This document shows positions 28,139 through 37,690 of a DNA stretch of 64,000 nt, one piece after another. Source of the DNA: Helcococcus sueciensis DSM 17243. Its GTDB lineage: Bacteria > Bacillota > Clostridia > Tissierellales > Peptoniphilaceae. The first letter of the stretch is position 1; every line of letters starts with the position of its first letter. Where the stretch lies: NCBI RefSeq assembly GCF_000423145.1, contig NZ_AUHK01000005.1, positions 24,631-88,630 of the forward strand, read 5' to 3'. A program made the position numbers and the translations under genes. Below the pieces are notes generated by a model that was not told the origin of the DNA, did not search any database, and worked only from the letters and a program-made list of their open reading frames with translations.

Positions 28139-29071
28139 ATGAAAAAAATAATTATTGATATTAATGATAGTGAGCAGAGCCTAATTAAATTTTTAAATAA
28201 ATATTTAAATAAAGCTCCAAATTCACTACTTTATAAATGGATTAGAACAAAAAAAATTAAAGTAAATAAAAAAAGATCAGAGCCTAGTTTAATTTTACAT
28301 AAAGGAGATGTCATAAATTTTTATATTTATGATGAAGAATTAGAAAAATGGCAAGAAAGCACTAAAAACTTTAAGTCGAAAATAGACATAGATATTGTAT
28401 ATGAAAATGATGATATTATAGTTTTTGATAAACCACAAAATGTATTAGTACATGCAGCTTCAAAAGAGGATTATGGGAAAAATGTAGTCGATTTTATGAT
28501 TGATACATTGATTGCTAGAAAAGAATATATTCCAAGACTTGAAAAAACTTTTAGACCAGCTCTTATAAATAGAATTGATAGAAATACTATGGGATTAGTT
28601 GTTGGAGCTAAAAACAGAAATGCATTGTTAAAATTAAATGAACAAAAAGATTTAATTCATAAATATTATTTAGCAATAGTTGAAGGTAAAATAGATAAGA
28701 AAATTAAAATTGAAAATAAATTAGTTAAAGATGATAATAACTTTGTGAAAGTTGATGACGAAGGTAAAGAATCAATAACAATTATTAATCCAATAAAATA
28801 TAACGATAAATATTCATTAGTAGAGATAGAATTAATTACAGGAAGAACACACCAAATTAGAGCTTCATTAAAAGATATTGGTCATCCCATAATTGGAGAT
28901 AGAAGATATGGGAATTTAAAATCTAATTTATATAAGGACCAACAATTAGTTGCATATAAAATTGAATTTAATAAGAAAATAAATTTAGAAAGTATTAAAG
29001 GATTGGTTATAGAGAGTAGATATAAACAAAAAATTGAAAATTTATTTAATAGATTGCAGGAGGATATTTAA
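28139..29071 (+). CDS. RluA/RluD-family pseudouridine synthase
   Basis: Isomerises specific uridines in rRNA. An N-terminal S4 domain (residues ~12-65, LYKWIRTKKIKVNKKR) binds RNA. The catalytic domain has the RIDRNTMGL motif with catalytic Asp147, and the HYYLAIVEG-type and GRTHQIR motifs. The DKPQNVLVHAAS strand matches the family. At 310 residues it has the RluC/RluD size; which uridines are modified cannot be told. AAGGAAAAAATCA precedes the ATG. Its stop overlaps the next start by one base. Confidence 0.92.
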   Translation: MKKIIIDINDSEQSLIKFLNKYLNKAPNSLLYKWIRTKKIKVNKKRSEPSLILHKGDVINFYIYDEELEKWQESTKNFKSKIDIDIVYENDDIIVFDKPQNVLVHAASKEDYGKNVVDFMIDTLIARKEYIPRLEKTFRPALINRIDRNTMGLVVGAKNRNALLKLNEQKDLIHKYYLAIVEGKIDKKIKIENKLVKDDNNFVKVDDEGKESITIINPIKYNDKYSLVEIELITGRTHQIRASLKDIGHPIIGDRRYGNLKSNLYKDQQLVAYKIEFNKKINLESIKGLVIESRYKQKIENLFNRLQEDI

Positions 29072-29766
29072 TGAATGAAAAAGTATTACTAGTTGAGGAT
29101 GAAGTTGCTATAAGAAAATTTACTAAGATAAATGTAGAAAAAGCTGGTTTTGAAGTTCTTGAAGCTGGAACAGGAGAAGATGGAGTTAAAATTGCTCTTG
29201 AAGAAAATCCACATGTTGTAATTCTTGATGTAATGCTTCCAGGTATGAATGGGTTTGAAGTATGTGATATTTTGAGAAATGAAATACCAGATGTAGGAAT
29301 AATAATGCTTACTGCAAAAACACAAGATGTTGACAGAATATTAGGGCTAGAAAAAGGTGCAGATGACTATATGGTTAAGCCATTTAATCCGCAAGAATTA
29401 GTTTTAAGAATTCAATCATTAATAAGAAGAATTAAATTAACTAATGGTAATGATGATAATAAGTCTCAGGTTTTAAAATATGGACCTTTTGAATTGGATT
29501 CTTATTCAAAGAGATTTACAAAAGATAAAAAAGATATTGATTTAACACCAACCGAATTATCTCTTATTAAAATATTTTTAGAAAATGTTAATAAAGCATT
29601 TACTAGAGAAGAATTAATGAAACAAGCTTGGGGCGAAGAAAATAAAGCAGATACAAAAATTATTGATGTAAATATACGTAGGATTAGATCAAAGATAGAA
29701 GATAATGCAGGAAGTCCTAAATATTTACACACTGTATGGGGTGTAGGTTATAGATGGGGAAATTAA
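29071..29766 (+). CDS. OmpR-family response regulator
   Basis: A 231-residue two-component regulator. The receiver domain has acidic residues E9/D10, phospho-acceptor Asp53 (ILDVMLPGMNG) and the conserved Lys in MVKPFNP. The C-terminal winged-helix DNA-binding domain runs from about 132 to 230 (LTPTELSLIKIF, RRIRSKIED, WGVGYRW). It is translationally coupled to the pseudouridine synthase before it (TAATG overlap) and overlaps the kinase gene after it. Targets are not visible. Confidence 0.96.
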   Translation: MNEKVLLVEDEVAIRKFTKINVEKAGFEVLEAGTGEDGVKIALEENPHVVILDVMLPGMNGFEVCDILRNEIPDVGIIMLTAKTQDVDRILGLEKGADDYMVKPFNPQELVLRIQSLIRRIKLTNGNDDNKSQVLKYGPFELDSYSKRFTKDKKDIDLTPTELSLIKIFLENVNKAFTREELMKQAWGEENKADTKIIDVNIRRIRSKIEDNAGSPKYLHTVWGVGYRWGN

Positions 29767-31184
29767 TTGAAAAAATAAAGATACAAAGAAAATCATTAAA
29801 ATTTTCATTAATATTATATTATCTACTAATCTTTATTGGATTTGTGGTGTTTTATTTGATATTTACATATTTTTCTTTGAGATCATATTATTATGATAAT
29901 TTAGAAAATTTAATGTTATCACAATCCAAGTTTTCTGTAGAGATATATGAGTCATCTATTTCTAGATATTCTATTTCAGAAGTGGTATTTAATGAAAGAT
30001 TTGAATTCTTAAATAATATAGATGGACAGGTTCAATTATTAAATAATTCTGGAGAATTATTTTATGATAGTACAGGTTCATCAAATGTTGGTGAAATAAT
30101 TATAAAATCTGAAAATATGTTAAATCCGGATGGAGAGCATAAGTTTGAAAATGATATAAGAAATAGAAAACTTTCTCTAAATTATCCTATCAAAGTTAAC
30201 AATAATCAGATAGGGGTTCTTCGTACTATAAGTGATACAAGAGTAGTACGAAAAGATATAGCAAGACAAATGAGAGTTTTTATACTTCTAGGGGTGTTTT
30301 CATTAATTGCATGGATGTTATTACTTTATTATTTTGCTGATAAATTATTAAAACCTATAAATAAGTTAACGAGTTTAGCATCTAAACTTTCAGATGGACA
30401 ATATAATCAAAAGTCCAATATGGAATACTCTGGAGAGATAGGTGAACTTGCAAAAACTATGGATGAATTGAGTGAAAATATTATTAAAAAAGAAGAGATA
30501 AAGACTGATTTTATTTCTTCAGTTTCTCATGAGTTAAGGACTCCTCTAACTTCGATTAAAGGATGGGCATTGACAATACAAGATAATGATATTGATCCAG
30601 AAACTAGAAAAGAAGGTATTATGATTATAGAACAAGAAGCAGATAGACTTTCTGAAATGGTTGAGGATTTATTAGATTTTTCTAGATATACATCACCTAG
30701 CTTCAATTTAACAAAGACAGAATTTGATATAGTACCGGTAGTCAAAAACATTGTAAATCAAATGAGTCCAAGATCAAAAGAAAAGAAAATTTCTTTAATT
30801 TTTGATACAAATGTTGATAGTGCGGTAATTGTTGGTGATAATAATAGATTAAAGCAAGTATTAATTAATTTAATTGACAATGCTATAAAGTTTACATTAG
30901 AAGATGGGTCTGTAATTGTAAGTATAAATAAAAATGAAGAACTTGATGAAATTGATTTTGAAGTAGTAGATACAGGCATAGGTATTAGTGAAGATGATAT
31001 AGAGCTTGTAACTACTAAGTTTTATAAAGGAACTTCAAAAGGTTCTAATACAGGATTAGGCTTATCAATTGCTGAAGAAATTATTATTAAGCATGGAGGA
31101 AAATTAGAAATACAAAGTAAATTGGGAGAAGGTACAGCTATAAGATTCAATATTCCTATTGGAGGTAGTGATGAAAAAAATTAA
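29754..31184 (+). CDS. Sensor histidine kinase
   Basis: A 476-residue membrane kinase. Two membrane helices (about 17-39 and 170-192) bracket an extracytoplasmic sensor of about 130 residues. A HAMP segment follows (DKLLKPINKLTSLASKLSDG). The dimerisation domain carries phospho-acceptor His259 (SHELRTPLTS), and the ATPase domain has N (NLIDNAIKF), G1 (DTGIGI) and G2 (GLGLSI) boxes. It overlaps the regulator gene by 13 bases. The lipoprotein gene overlaps its 3' end, so all three form one operon. Confidence 0.96.
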   Translation: MGKLIEKIKIQRKSLKFSLILYYLLIFIGFVVFYLIFTYFSLRSYYYDNLENLMLSQSKFSVEIYESSISRYSISEVVFNERFEFLNNIDGQVQLLNNSGELFYDSTGSSNVGEIIIKSENMLNPDGEHKFENDIRNRKLSLNYPIKVNNNQIGVLRTISDTRVVRKDIARQMRVFILLGVFSLIAWMLLLYYFADKLLKPINKLTSLASKLSDGQYNQKSNMEYSGEIGELAKTMDELSENIIKKEEIKTDFISSVSHELRTPLTSIKGWALTIQDNDIDPETRKEGIMIIEQEADRLSEMVEDLLDFSRYTSPSFNLTKTEFDIVPVVKNIVNQMSPRSKEKKISLIFDTNVDSAVIVGDNNRLKQVLINLIDNAIKFTLEDGSVIVSINKNEELDEIDFEVVDTGIGISEDDIELVTTKFYKGTSKGSNTGLGLSIAEEIIIKHGGKLEIQSKLGEGTAIRFNIPIGGSDEKN

Positions 31185-32679
31185 AATATTATTATTACTA
31201 TCTATATGTTTAATTTTGGTTTCTTGTGTTAATGATAATTCTAAGGAAGAAATAGATTCATCAAATAATATTTCAATCCCTGATAATGATCTGGATATAG
31301 AAGGAATATGGAAATTTACAAAGGACTATAATATTTCTGAATTATCTGATGAAAAATTAAATATGAATGAAATATTTATATCAAGAAAAGTTTCAAAATT
31401 TGAAACAGCATTTATATTGAATCCTAGTATATCTTCAAGATATGTAAACCTTACTTCTTATTTGACAAATAAGGTTGCTAAATTACCTGAAGATTTTAAT
31501 GAAAAATTAGAAATTTCTGAAGATATGGTTAAAGTTTATAAAATATCTGATAATCTATCTTCTTCATTTGAATTTGTAGATATAGGAAAAGGAAGATTAT
31601 TAACTATATATCTAAGAAAAATAATTATATTTGAGAAAAATTCTGAATTAACAGAAAATGAAATTGAAAATAAATATAAAGAATTGAGTGAATTAAGACA
31701 AAATTCAACAGACGTTGCTAATAATGAATTTGGTCTAGCAATATCATTTAGAGTTCGTGATAATAGTGTAAAAGAGTATATTAAATATGATTATTATACT
31801 TACTTTTTCAAAAAGACTAAAGATGATGTATTTCCTAAAATACTAAAAGTTAGAGACATTGTAATTCCTAAAACGACTGGGCTATGGACGATAAATCAAA
31901 GTATTGTTGAAGATGAGACTAATATGATTACGAATTATAGATTAAGCGCAAATCAAACTTTTATAGAAGATGATTTGAAAGTTAATAATATACAGGATAA
32001 TTTTTTAAGAGTAATAGACTATGTAAACCAAGGTTTTATTGCAGTAACAAATTATGTTGATACAGGAAAATCATTAGCTGAAAGTTATAGTATTTATAAT
32101 ATCCATGAACTGGCAAGTAATAAACCTTTGAATGCTAATGAAATTGCTGGAAATGACGGGAACAGGATATATCAGACTGCATTTAAAGAAGTTAGTAATC
32201 AAATTATTTCTAATGAATTAATAAATATAACTGCTCTCAGTCCAAATACAAGAAATATTGGTATAGAAAGAGAAAAAATGTCATGGAAATTTATATCTAA
32301 TTTAGACGTAGAAATTAATTCAGCTACAGGAGCTAGATTTACCAAGCAATTTGATTTAAACTTTTCTCCAATTATAAATATTGCTCAAATTCCAGCTAAT
32401 AATATTACATGGAGAGATATCATATCAAGAAAACCAGGAGCAATAGACGCTACAGTTGCTCCAAATTCAACATATGTATTAGTACAAAATGTAAACTCTA
32501 TTGAAATATTTCCTATAATATATAATTTTATAGGTAATAAGGCTTTATTTGCTATACAAAATGTTGATGATTATGAAATGGTGAGTGTAAATTGGATACA
32601 AAACGAAAATATAGATGGTTATTATGAGGAATATAATAAATTAGATAAATTAAATAATTATATAATCATTCCTAATTAA
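31171..32679 (+). CDS. Lipoprotein of the two-component operon
   Basis: A 502-residue exported lipoprotein. The signal peptide ends in the lipobox LVSC (cysteine near residue 19), followed by an acidic, Asn/Ser-rich tether. The rest is soluble and beta-rich with no domain I recognise. The ATG at 31171 follows GGAGG at 31161-31165 and overlaps the kinase gene by 14 bases. Such coupling suggests an accessory to the sensor, as with YycH/YycI or LpqB-type partners, although no sequence similarity to these is claimed. Confidence 0.85.
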   Translation: MKKIKILLLLSICLILVSCVNDNSKEEIDSSNNISIPDNDLDIEGIWKFTKDYNISELSDEKLNMNEIFISRKVSKFETAFILNPSISSRYVNLTSYLTNKVAKLPEDFNEKLEISEDMVKVYKISDNLSSSFEFVDIGKGRLLTIYLRKIIIFEKNSELTENEIENKYKELSELRQNSTDVANNEFGLAISFRVRDNSVKEYIKYDYYTYFFKKTKDDVFPKILKVRDIVIPKTTGLWTINQSIVEDETNMITNYRLSANQTFIEDDLKVNNIQDNFLRVIDYVNQGFIAVTNYVDTGKSLAESYSIYNIHELASNKPLNANEIAGNDGNRIYQTAFKEVSNQIISNELINITALSPNTRNIGIEREKMSWKFISNLDVEINSATGARFTKQFDLNFSPIINIAQIPANNITWRDIISRKPGAIDATVAPNSTYVLVQNVNSIEIFPIIYNFIGNKALFAIQNVDDYEMVSVNWIQNENIDGYYEEYNKLDKLNNYIIIPN

Positions 32680-32708
32680 ACCTTATACAATTATATATAA
32701 AATATATG

Positions 32709-32745
32709 TAGAACCTAGATACTTTCAATTTAGGTTCTATTTTAA
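32709..32745 (+). terminator. Terminator after the two-component lipoprotein gene
   Basis: Perfect 9-bp stem TAGAACCTA/TAGGTTCTA (32709-32717 with 32731-32739) followed by a T-rich run. Confidence 0.8.
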
Positions 32746-32763
32746 TATTATAATTAAAAGCCA

Positions 32764-32803
32764 CAAAAAAAGTGTATCAGAAACTAAATAATTCTAACAC
32801 ACT
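32764..32803 (-). terminator. Terminator after rpmB (minus strand)
   Basis: On the minus strand a 12-bp stem with two G-U pairs (32803-32792 with 32782-32771) is followed by seven Ts (32770-32764). It lies just past the rpmB stop. Confidence 0.82.
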
Positions 32804-32810
32804 CTTTTAA

Positions 32811-33023
32811 CTATTCTTGTGATCTATTGCTGTAATTTGGTCTTTCAACTAAACCTGATTTTAATGCAGATGTAGAAACCCAAATTCTTTGAACTTTTCC
32901 ATCTACAACAGCTTTAACTCTTTTAAGATTTGGCTTAAAAGCTCTCTTAATTTTTTTGTTTGAGAAAGTAACTACATTACCAGATTTTTTCTTTTTACCT
33001 GTAATTGCACATTGTTTACCCAT
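32811..33023 (-). CDS. rpmB: 50S ribosomal protein L28
   Basis: A 70-residue basic ribosomal protein of the large subunit. MGKQCAITGKKKKSGNVVTFSNKKIKRAFKPNL is the family N-terminus, with VQRIWVSTSALKSGLVE near the end. Only Cys5 remains, so this is not the zinc-binding four-cysteine version. A seven-residue polar tail lengthens it slightly. GGAGG precedes the ATG on the minus strand. It is transcribed divergently from asp23. Confidence 0.97.
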   Translation of the reverse strand: MGKQCAITGKKKKSGNVVTFSNKKIKRAFKPNLKRVKAVVDGKVQRIWVSTSALKSGLVERPNYSNRSQE

Positions 33024-33060
33024 ATATCCACCTCCTATAATTACTAGTATTACTCGAAAT

Positions 33061-33113
33061 ATTATAACATAAAGATATATTTTTTTGCAAGTTGTTGTTT
33101 CTACTGTTATAAT
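33061..33113. promoter_or_regulatory. Divergent promoters for rpmB (-) and asp23 (+) sharing one -35 hexamer
   Basis: TTGCAA at 33085-33090 is its own reverse complement. On the plus strand it lies 17 bases before TATAAT (33108-33113), facing asp23. On the minus strand it lies 18 bases before TATAAT (plus coordinates 33061-33066), facing rpmB. Each arrangement is close to consensus for sigma-A. Confidence 0.75.
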
Positions 33114-33140
33114 TTACATATATATATTAAGGAGGTCAGT

Positions 33141-33491
33141 ATGTCAGCTATATTAAAAAATGAACACGGAACAATAGTTTTTGATGAAAAAGTTATAGCT
33201 ACTTTGGCAGCAGAAACAGCACAAGAATCATATGGTATAGTAGGTCTTGTTGCTCAAAATACTAGAGATGGAATTTTTGAGTTGTTAAAAGTAGAAAACA
33301 AAACAAAAGGTGTTAAGGTTAATGTTGTAGACAATAAATTAGATATTGACTTAATAGTAATGATGGAATTTGGTGTTAGAATAGGAATAGTTGCAGAAAA
33401 CATCATTGATAAAGTAAAATATACTGTTGAAAAAAATACTAAATTAAAGGTTAATTCTGTGAATTTAATTGTTCAAGGAATTAGAATTTAA
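33141..33491 (+). CDS. Asp23/Gls24-family (YloU-like) protein
   Basis: A 116-residue envelope-stress/alkaline-shock family protein. The N-terminal GTIVFDEKVIATLAAETAQESYGIVGL and the later LIVMMEFGVRIGIVAENIIDKVKYTVEKNT segments are the conserved family halves. It lies before fakA, the usual firmicute order (yloU-yloV). Proposed roles concern envelope homeostasis, but the biochemical function is unsettled. AAGGAGG precedes the ATG and a near-consensus promoter lies 30-55 bases upstream. Confidence 0.93.
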   Translation: MSAILKNEHGTIVFDEKVIATLAAETAQESYGIVGLVAQNTRDGIFELLKVENKTKGVKVNVVDNKLDIDLIVMMEFGVRIGIVAENIIDKVKYTVEKNTKLKVNSVNLIVQGIRI

Positions 33492-33501
33492 TGGGGGAAA
33501 T

Positions 33502-35142
33502 ATGAAGAATATAGGATTTGAGGATTTGAAATTAGCTATAATTGGAGCTAATAAAAATCTTGAAACTAATAAAGAATATGTAAATGGACTAAATGTTTTT
33601 CCTGTTCCTGATGGAGATACAGGTACTAATATGTCCTTAACAATGAAATCAGTAAGAAATAAGTTAGAAAGTGCAGAGCCAAATATGAAATCAGTAGCAA
33701 AAGCTTTATCTACTGGTTCTCTGATGGGAGCTAGAGGTAATTCTGGAGTTATACTTTCACAATTATGTAGAGGTGCTGCAAAAGTTTTTGAACAAGTTGA
33801 AACTGTAGAGATTATAAATGTTGTAGAAGCATTTGAATCAGCTAGAGATACCGCATATAAAGCAGTATTGAAACCTACTGAAGGTACCATACTTACAGTA
33901 AGTAGAATGATTGCTGAATTTGCAAGAGAAAATTTCTTAAAATATGATGATATTTTAGTGTTTATAAAAGATTGTATAGATGCTGGTAAAGATGCACTTA
34001 ACAAGACTCCAGAAATGTTACCAGTGTTAAAAGAGGCAAATGTAGTAGATGCTGGTGGTCAAGGTCTAATTTTCCTTTTAGAAGGAGCATATAGAACACT
34101 GAATGGAGAAGAAGTAATTGACAATCTAACAGACAGTGAAGTTATGAATATTAATCTAAATAAACATGTTGAACATGATTCAACAGTTAGACCTGAAGAT
34201 ATAGTATATGGTTATTGTACAGAGTTCTTAATACTGACAGATGGAACTGAATCTTATGAAGATTTTAGAGATGAAATAAGCCCATATGGTGATTCAATAG
34301 TAGCTGTTGGTACAGATGATATGATTAAAATTCACATTCATACAGATGATCCAGGATTTGTTTTAGGACTTGCTAGAAAAAAAGGTGAATTGACAGGTAT
34401 TAAAATCGAAAATATGAGACTTCAAAATGCTGAAGTTATAAGACTTAAAGAAGAGCAAGAAAAAGCAGCCGAAAAAGAAAATAAAAAGAAATATGGATTT
34501 GTTTCAGTATCTATTGGTGAAGGCTTTGATGAAATCTTTAATGATTTAGGTATTGATAAGCTAATAAAAGGAGGGCAAACAATGAACCCTTCTACTGAAG
34601 ATATAGTAGATGCTGTGAATAGTGTCAATGCTGAAAATATATTTATTTTCCCAAATAATAAAAATATAATTTTAGCAGCTAAGCAAGCAGTTGAACTTGT
34701 AGACAATAATCTTATAGTTATTGAAACAAAATCTATACCACAAGCATTCACAGCTATGATTAATTTTGATGATTCAAAAACAGCTACTGAAAATTGGGAA
34801 GCAATGACAGAATCATTGAAAGAAGTAAAAAGCTTACAATTAACTTATGCTATTAGAGATACTAAGAGTGGTGATTTAGATATCGAAAAAGATGACTATA
34901 TAGGTCTTGAAAATGGAGACATAGTAGTTAAAGGTAAAGATATGAAAGATACATTCAAAGCTCTTATTAAGCATGCTGTAACAGATGAATCAGGAATTAT
35001 TTCTATATATTATGGAGAAGATATTTCTGAAACAGAAGCTGTTGATTTACAAGAAGAATTAGAAAAAGAATATCCTTTAGTTGATATAGAGTTATATTAT
35101 GGTGGACAACCATTATACTATTATATAGCAGCAATTGAATAA
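33502..35142 (+). CDS. fakA: DAK2/DegV-type kinase, fatty acid kinase FakA (YloV)
   Basis: Phosphorylates exogenous fatty acids held by FakB (DegV) proteins for phospholipid synthesis. The N-terminal DhaL-like kinase domain (about 1-200) has the Mg-ATP site FPVPDGDTGTNM (33-44) and GARGNSGVILSQ. The middle domain (about 220-300) has the GYCTEFLI and DDMIKIHIHTDDPG motifs. The C-terminal domain (about 325-545) resembles the FakB fold. GGGGG at 33493-33497 selects the ATG at 33502 over an upstream in-frame ATG. No FakB gene is present in the window. Confidence 0.92.
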   Translation: MKNIGFEDLKLAIIGANKNLETNKEYVNGLNVFPVPDGDTGTNMSLTMKSVRNKLESAEPNMKSVAKALSTGSLMGARGNSGVILSQLCRGAAKVFEQVETVEIINVVEAFESARDTAYKAVLKPTEGTILTVSRMIAEFARENFLKYDDILVFIKDCIDAGKDALNKTPEMLPVLKEANVVDAGGQGLIFLLEGAYRTLNGEEVIDNLTDSEVMNINLNKHVEHDSTVRPEDIVYGYCTEFLILTDGTESYEDFRDEISPYGDSIVAVGTDDMIKIHIHTDDPGFVLGLARKKGELTGIKIENMRLQNAEVIRLKEEQEKAAEKENKKKYGFVSVSIGEGFDEIFNDLGIDKLIKGGQTMNPSTEDIVDAVNSVNAENIFIFPNNKNIILAAKQAVELVDNNLIVIETKSIPQAFTAMINFDDSKTATENWEAMTESLKEVKSLQLTYAIRDTKSGDLDIEKDDYIGLENGDIVVKGKDMKDTFKALIKHAVTDESGIISIYYGEDISETEAVDLQEELEKEYPLVDIELYYGGQPLYYYIAAIE

Positions 35143-35143
35143 G

Positions 35144-37132
35144 ATGAAACTAATTGATATTAAGGGTATAGGAAATAAGAAACAAGAAATTCTAAACGAA
35201 TTAGGTATTTATAATATATATGATTTGTTGACTTATATACCTATTAGATATGAAGATAGATCAAACAAGACCTTAGTTGTAAATGCGATTGATGGAGTAA
35301 AACAATATTTTGAAATCACAATCGATTCAATTTCTAAGACTTATTTTTACCAAGCTAAAAAATCAATTTCTAGAGTAAAAGGAAGTGATGATAGTGGGTC
35401 AATCAACCTAATATGGTATAATGATAGATTTTCATCAAAAAATCTAAAAATAGGAGAAAAATATAAGTTTTTTGGTTATTACAGTTCAGATAAAAACGCT
35501 ATAATTAATCCAGTGGTTTCAAAAATGAATGATAATAGCATAGGAGGGATTTATCCAATCTATGCTATTAAAAAAGGAATATCTTCAAAAGATATAATAA
35601 AGTATAAAGATTTTTTATTTTCTAAAGATATAAAATTAGAAGATTATCTAGAAGATAATTTTAAAAATAAATTTAATATATTAGATATTAATGAAATATA
35701 TAAAATTTTACACAAGCCCAAAAATAATATTGATTTATATAATGCGCTTTATAACGATAGTCTAAGAAATCTATATTTAGAGAAACTATCAAATAGAATT
35801 TATACTGAAAACTTAAATAAAGAATATATTCAATTTAATCGATTTGACTTAGTTGACTATATTAGTGAATTAGGTTTTACACTGACAGATTCACAATACA
35901 ATGCCCTAAATGAAATAATAAATGATATGACATCTAAAAAGAGAATGAATAGACTTTTGATAGGAGATGTTGGATCTGGGAAAACTATCGTAGCAATATT
36001 AAGTGCTATACTATCTGTTAGAAATGATTATCAAGTAGCATTTATGGCTCCAACTGAAATACTTGCAATACAGCATTATGAAAAAAATAAAAAGTATTTA
36101 GAAAGTTTTGGTATAAATTGTGAATTACTAATTGGTTCAACAAAAAATAAAGATGAAATTTATAAAAAACTAAAGTATGGAAAAATAGATATTATATTTG
36201 GAACGCATGCACTATTTCAAGAAAAAGTAAATTTTGATAAATTAGGTCTTATAATTACAGATGAACAACAAAGATTTGGAGTTTACCAAAGAAAAATGCT
36301 TTTTGATAAAGGTATATATCCTGATACTTTACTTCTGTCAGCAACACCTATACCAAGAACACTTGCTTTAAGTTTATATGATAATCTTGATTTAACTTTT
36401 ATAGAAGAATTACCTAAAAATAGAAAACCAATTAAGTCTTATTTAACGAGTATATATAAAGAACAAGATTTTATTGATTTCGCATACAAACAAGTAAAAG
36501 AAGGTAATCAAGCATATATAGTTGTGTCAAGAGTAGAAGATGATGAAGATACAAATGATTTAGAATCTGTAGACAGATTATATAAAAAATTAAGTAAATA
36601 TTTTAATTCAAAAATAAGGCTTGGAAAACTTCACGGAAAAATGGATGCTAAAAAGAAAGAAAGTATTCAAGCCGATTTTGTTGATGGAAAAATTGATATA
36701 TTAATAGCTACAAGTATTATAGAGGTCGGTATAGATGTACCAAAGGCAAATGTTATAATTATTTATGATGCTAATCAATTTGGATTATCACAATTACATC
36801 AAATAAGAGGAAGGGTAGGGAGATCTGATATTCAATCATACTGCTTTTTTGTTATGAATGAAAAGAATCCAGTTTCTGAAAAGTTAGAGTATATTAAAGA
36901 TAATCTTGATGGATATGAAATTGCTAAAAAAGATCTTGAAATAAGAGGTTCTGGAGAAATTTATGGAACTAATCAATCAGGATTTATAGAATTTGAGAAT
37001 AGATTATTTTTCAATGAAGAATTGATATCAACTGTAAATAATATGATAGAAGACTCAGATAATATCAGTTTGAAGTTGAAATCTATAATTAATAAAAAGT
37101 TAGAAGAATTAGATAAAATAGTTATGAATTGA
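35144..37132 (+). CDS. recG: ATP-dependent DNA helicase RecG
   Basis: A superfamily 2 helicase that remodels stalled forks and Holliday junctions. The N-terminal wedge domain (about 55-150) binds branched DNA. The helicase core has Walker A GDVGSGKT (about 275), motif II DEQQ (about 380), and the GRVGR motif VI. Motif II is usually DEQH in RecG, so the Gln is a small variation. The C-terminal region includes DLEIRGSGEIYGTNQSG, diagnostic of RecG. The start is the ATG at 35144, just after the fakA stop, with no strong ribosome site, so it is probably coupled. Confidence 0.96.
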   Translation: MKLIDIKGIGNKKQEILNELGIYNIYDLLTYIPIRYEDRSNKTLVVNAIDGVKQYFEITIDSISKTYFYQAKKSISRVKGSDDSGSINLIWYNDRFSSKNLKIGEKYKFFGYYSSDKNAIINPVVSKMNDNSIGGIYPIYAIKKGISSKDIIKYKDFLFSKDIKLEDYLEDNFKNKFNILDINEIYKILHKPKNNIDLYNALYNDSLRNLYLEKLSNRIYTENLNKEYIQFNRFDLVDYISELGFTLTDSQYNALNEIINDMTSKKRMNRLLIGDVGSGKTIVAILSAILSVRNDYQVAFMAPTEILAIQHYEKNKKYLESFGINCELLIGSTKNKDEIYKKLKYGKIDIIFGTHALFQEKVNFDKLGLIITDEQQRFGVYQRKMLFDKGIYPDTLLLSATPIPRTLALSLYDNLDLTFIEELPKNRKPIKSYLTSIYKEQDFIDFAYKQVKEGNQAYIVVSRVEDDEDTNDLESVDRLYKKLSKYFNSKIRLGKLHGKMDAKKKESIQADFVDGKIDILIATSIIEVGIDVPKANVIIIYDANQFGLSQLHQIRGRVGRSDIQSYCFFVMNEKNPVSEKLEYIKDNLDGYEIAKKDLEIRGSGEIYGTNQSGFIEFENRLFFNEELISTVNNMIEDSDNISLKLKSIINKKLEELDKIVMN

Positions 37133-37138
37133 GGAAAT

Positions 37139-37690
37139 ATGTCTTTAAGAGTTATTACTGGTTTAAGAAAAGGACACAAACTTCAAGGACCAAAATCAAG
37201 TGATGCTAGACCAACAGAAGATAGAATTAAGGAATCTGTATTTAATATAATAGCCCCTTTTGATAATGATTTTATTGCGTTAGATTTATTTGCAGCTACT
37301 GGGAATATAGGAATTGAGTTTTTGAGTAGAGGAGCAAAAAAAGTATATTTTTCTGAGTTAAATAAAGAAAATATAAAATTATTGGAAGATAATTTGGAAC
37401 ATACAAAATTTAGTGATAAATCTGTTGTTTTAAAAGGTGATTTTAGAAGAAATTTATTGCAAATAAGAGATGAAATAGATTTTGTTTATATAGATCCACC
37501 ATATGATATAGAAGATTATTATATAGAATCTTTTAAAATAATGTTAAAAAACAAATACTTTAAGAATGCATTATTTATAGCTGAAATGAATCAATACATT
37601 CATTTAATAGAATCTTTTGATAATTTAGAATTAGTTTATGAAAAAAAATATGGAAAAAAATATATTATGTTTTATAGGGAGAAAGAATGA
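37139..37690 (+). CDS. rsmD: 16S rRNA (guanine(966)-N(2))-methyltransferase RsmD
   Basis: An AdoMet-dependent methyltransferase of 183 residues. The AdoMet loop LDLFAATGNIGIE is at about 48-60, and the catalytic DPPY is at 119-122. The N-terminal VITGLRKGHKL and RPTEDRIKES motifs are conserved in RsmD. GAGG precedes the ATG. It overlaps coaD by 4 bases, the standard firmicute rsmD-coaD pair. Confidence 0.95.
   Translation: MSLRVITGLRKGHKLQGPKSSDARPTEDRIKESVFNIIAPFDNDFIALDLFAATGNIGIEFLSRGAKKVYFSELNKENIKLLEDNLEHTKFSDKSVVLKGDFRRNLLQIRDEIDFVYIDPPYDIEDYYIESFKIMLKNKYFKNALFIAEMNQYIHLIESFDNLELVYEKKYGKKYIMFYREKE

Noticed and set aside
33465..34004. Minus-strand frame opposite fakA
   Set aside because: It mirrors the well-supported kinase gene and lacks a start signal.
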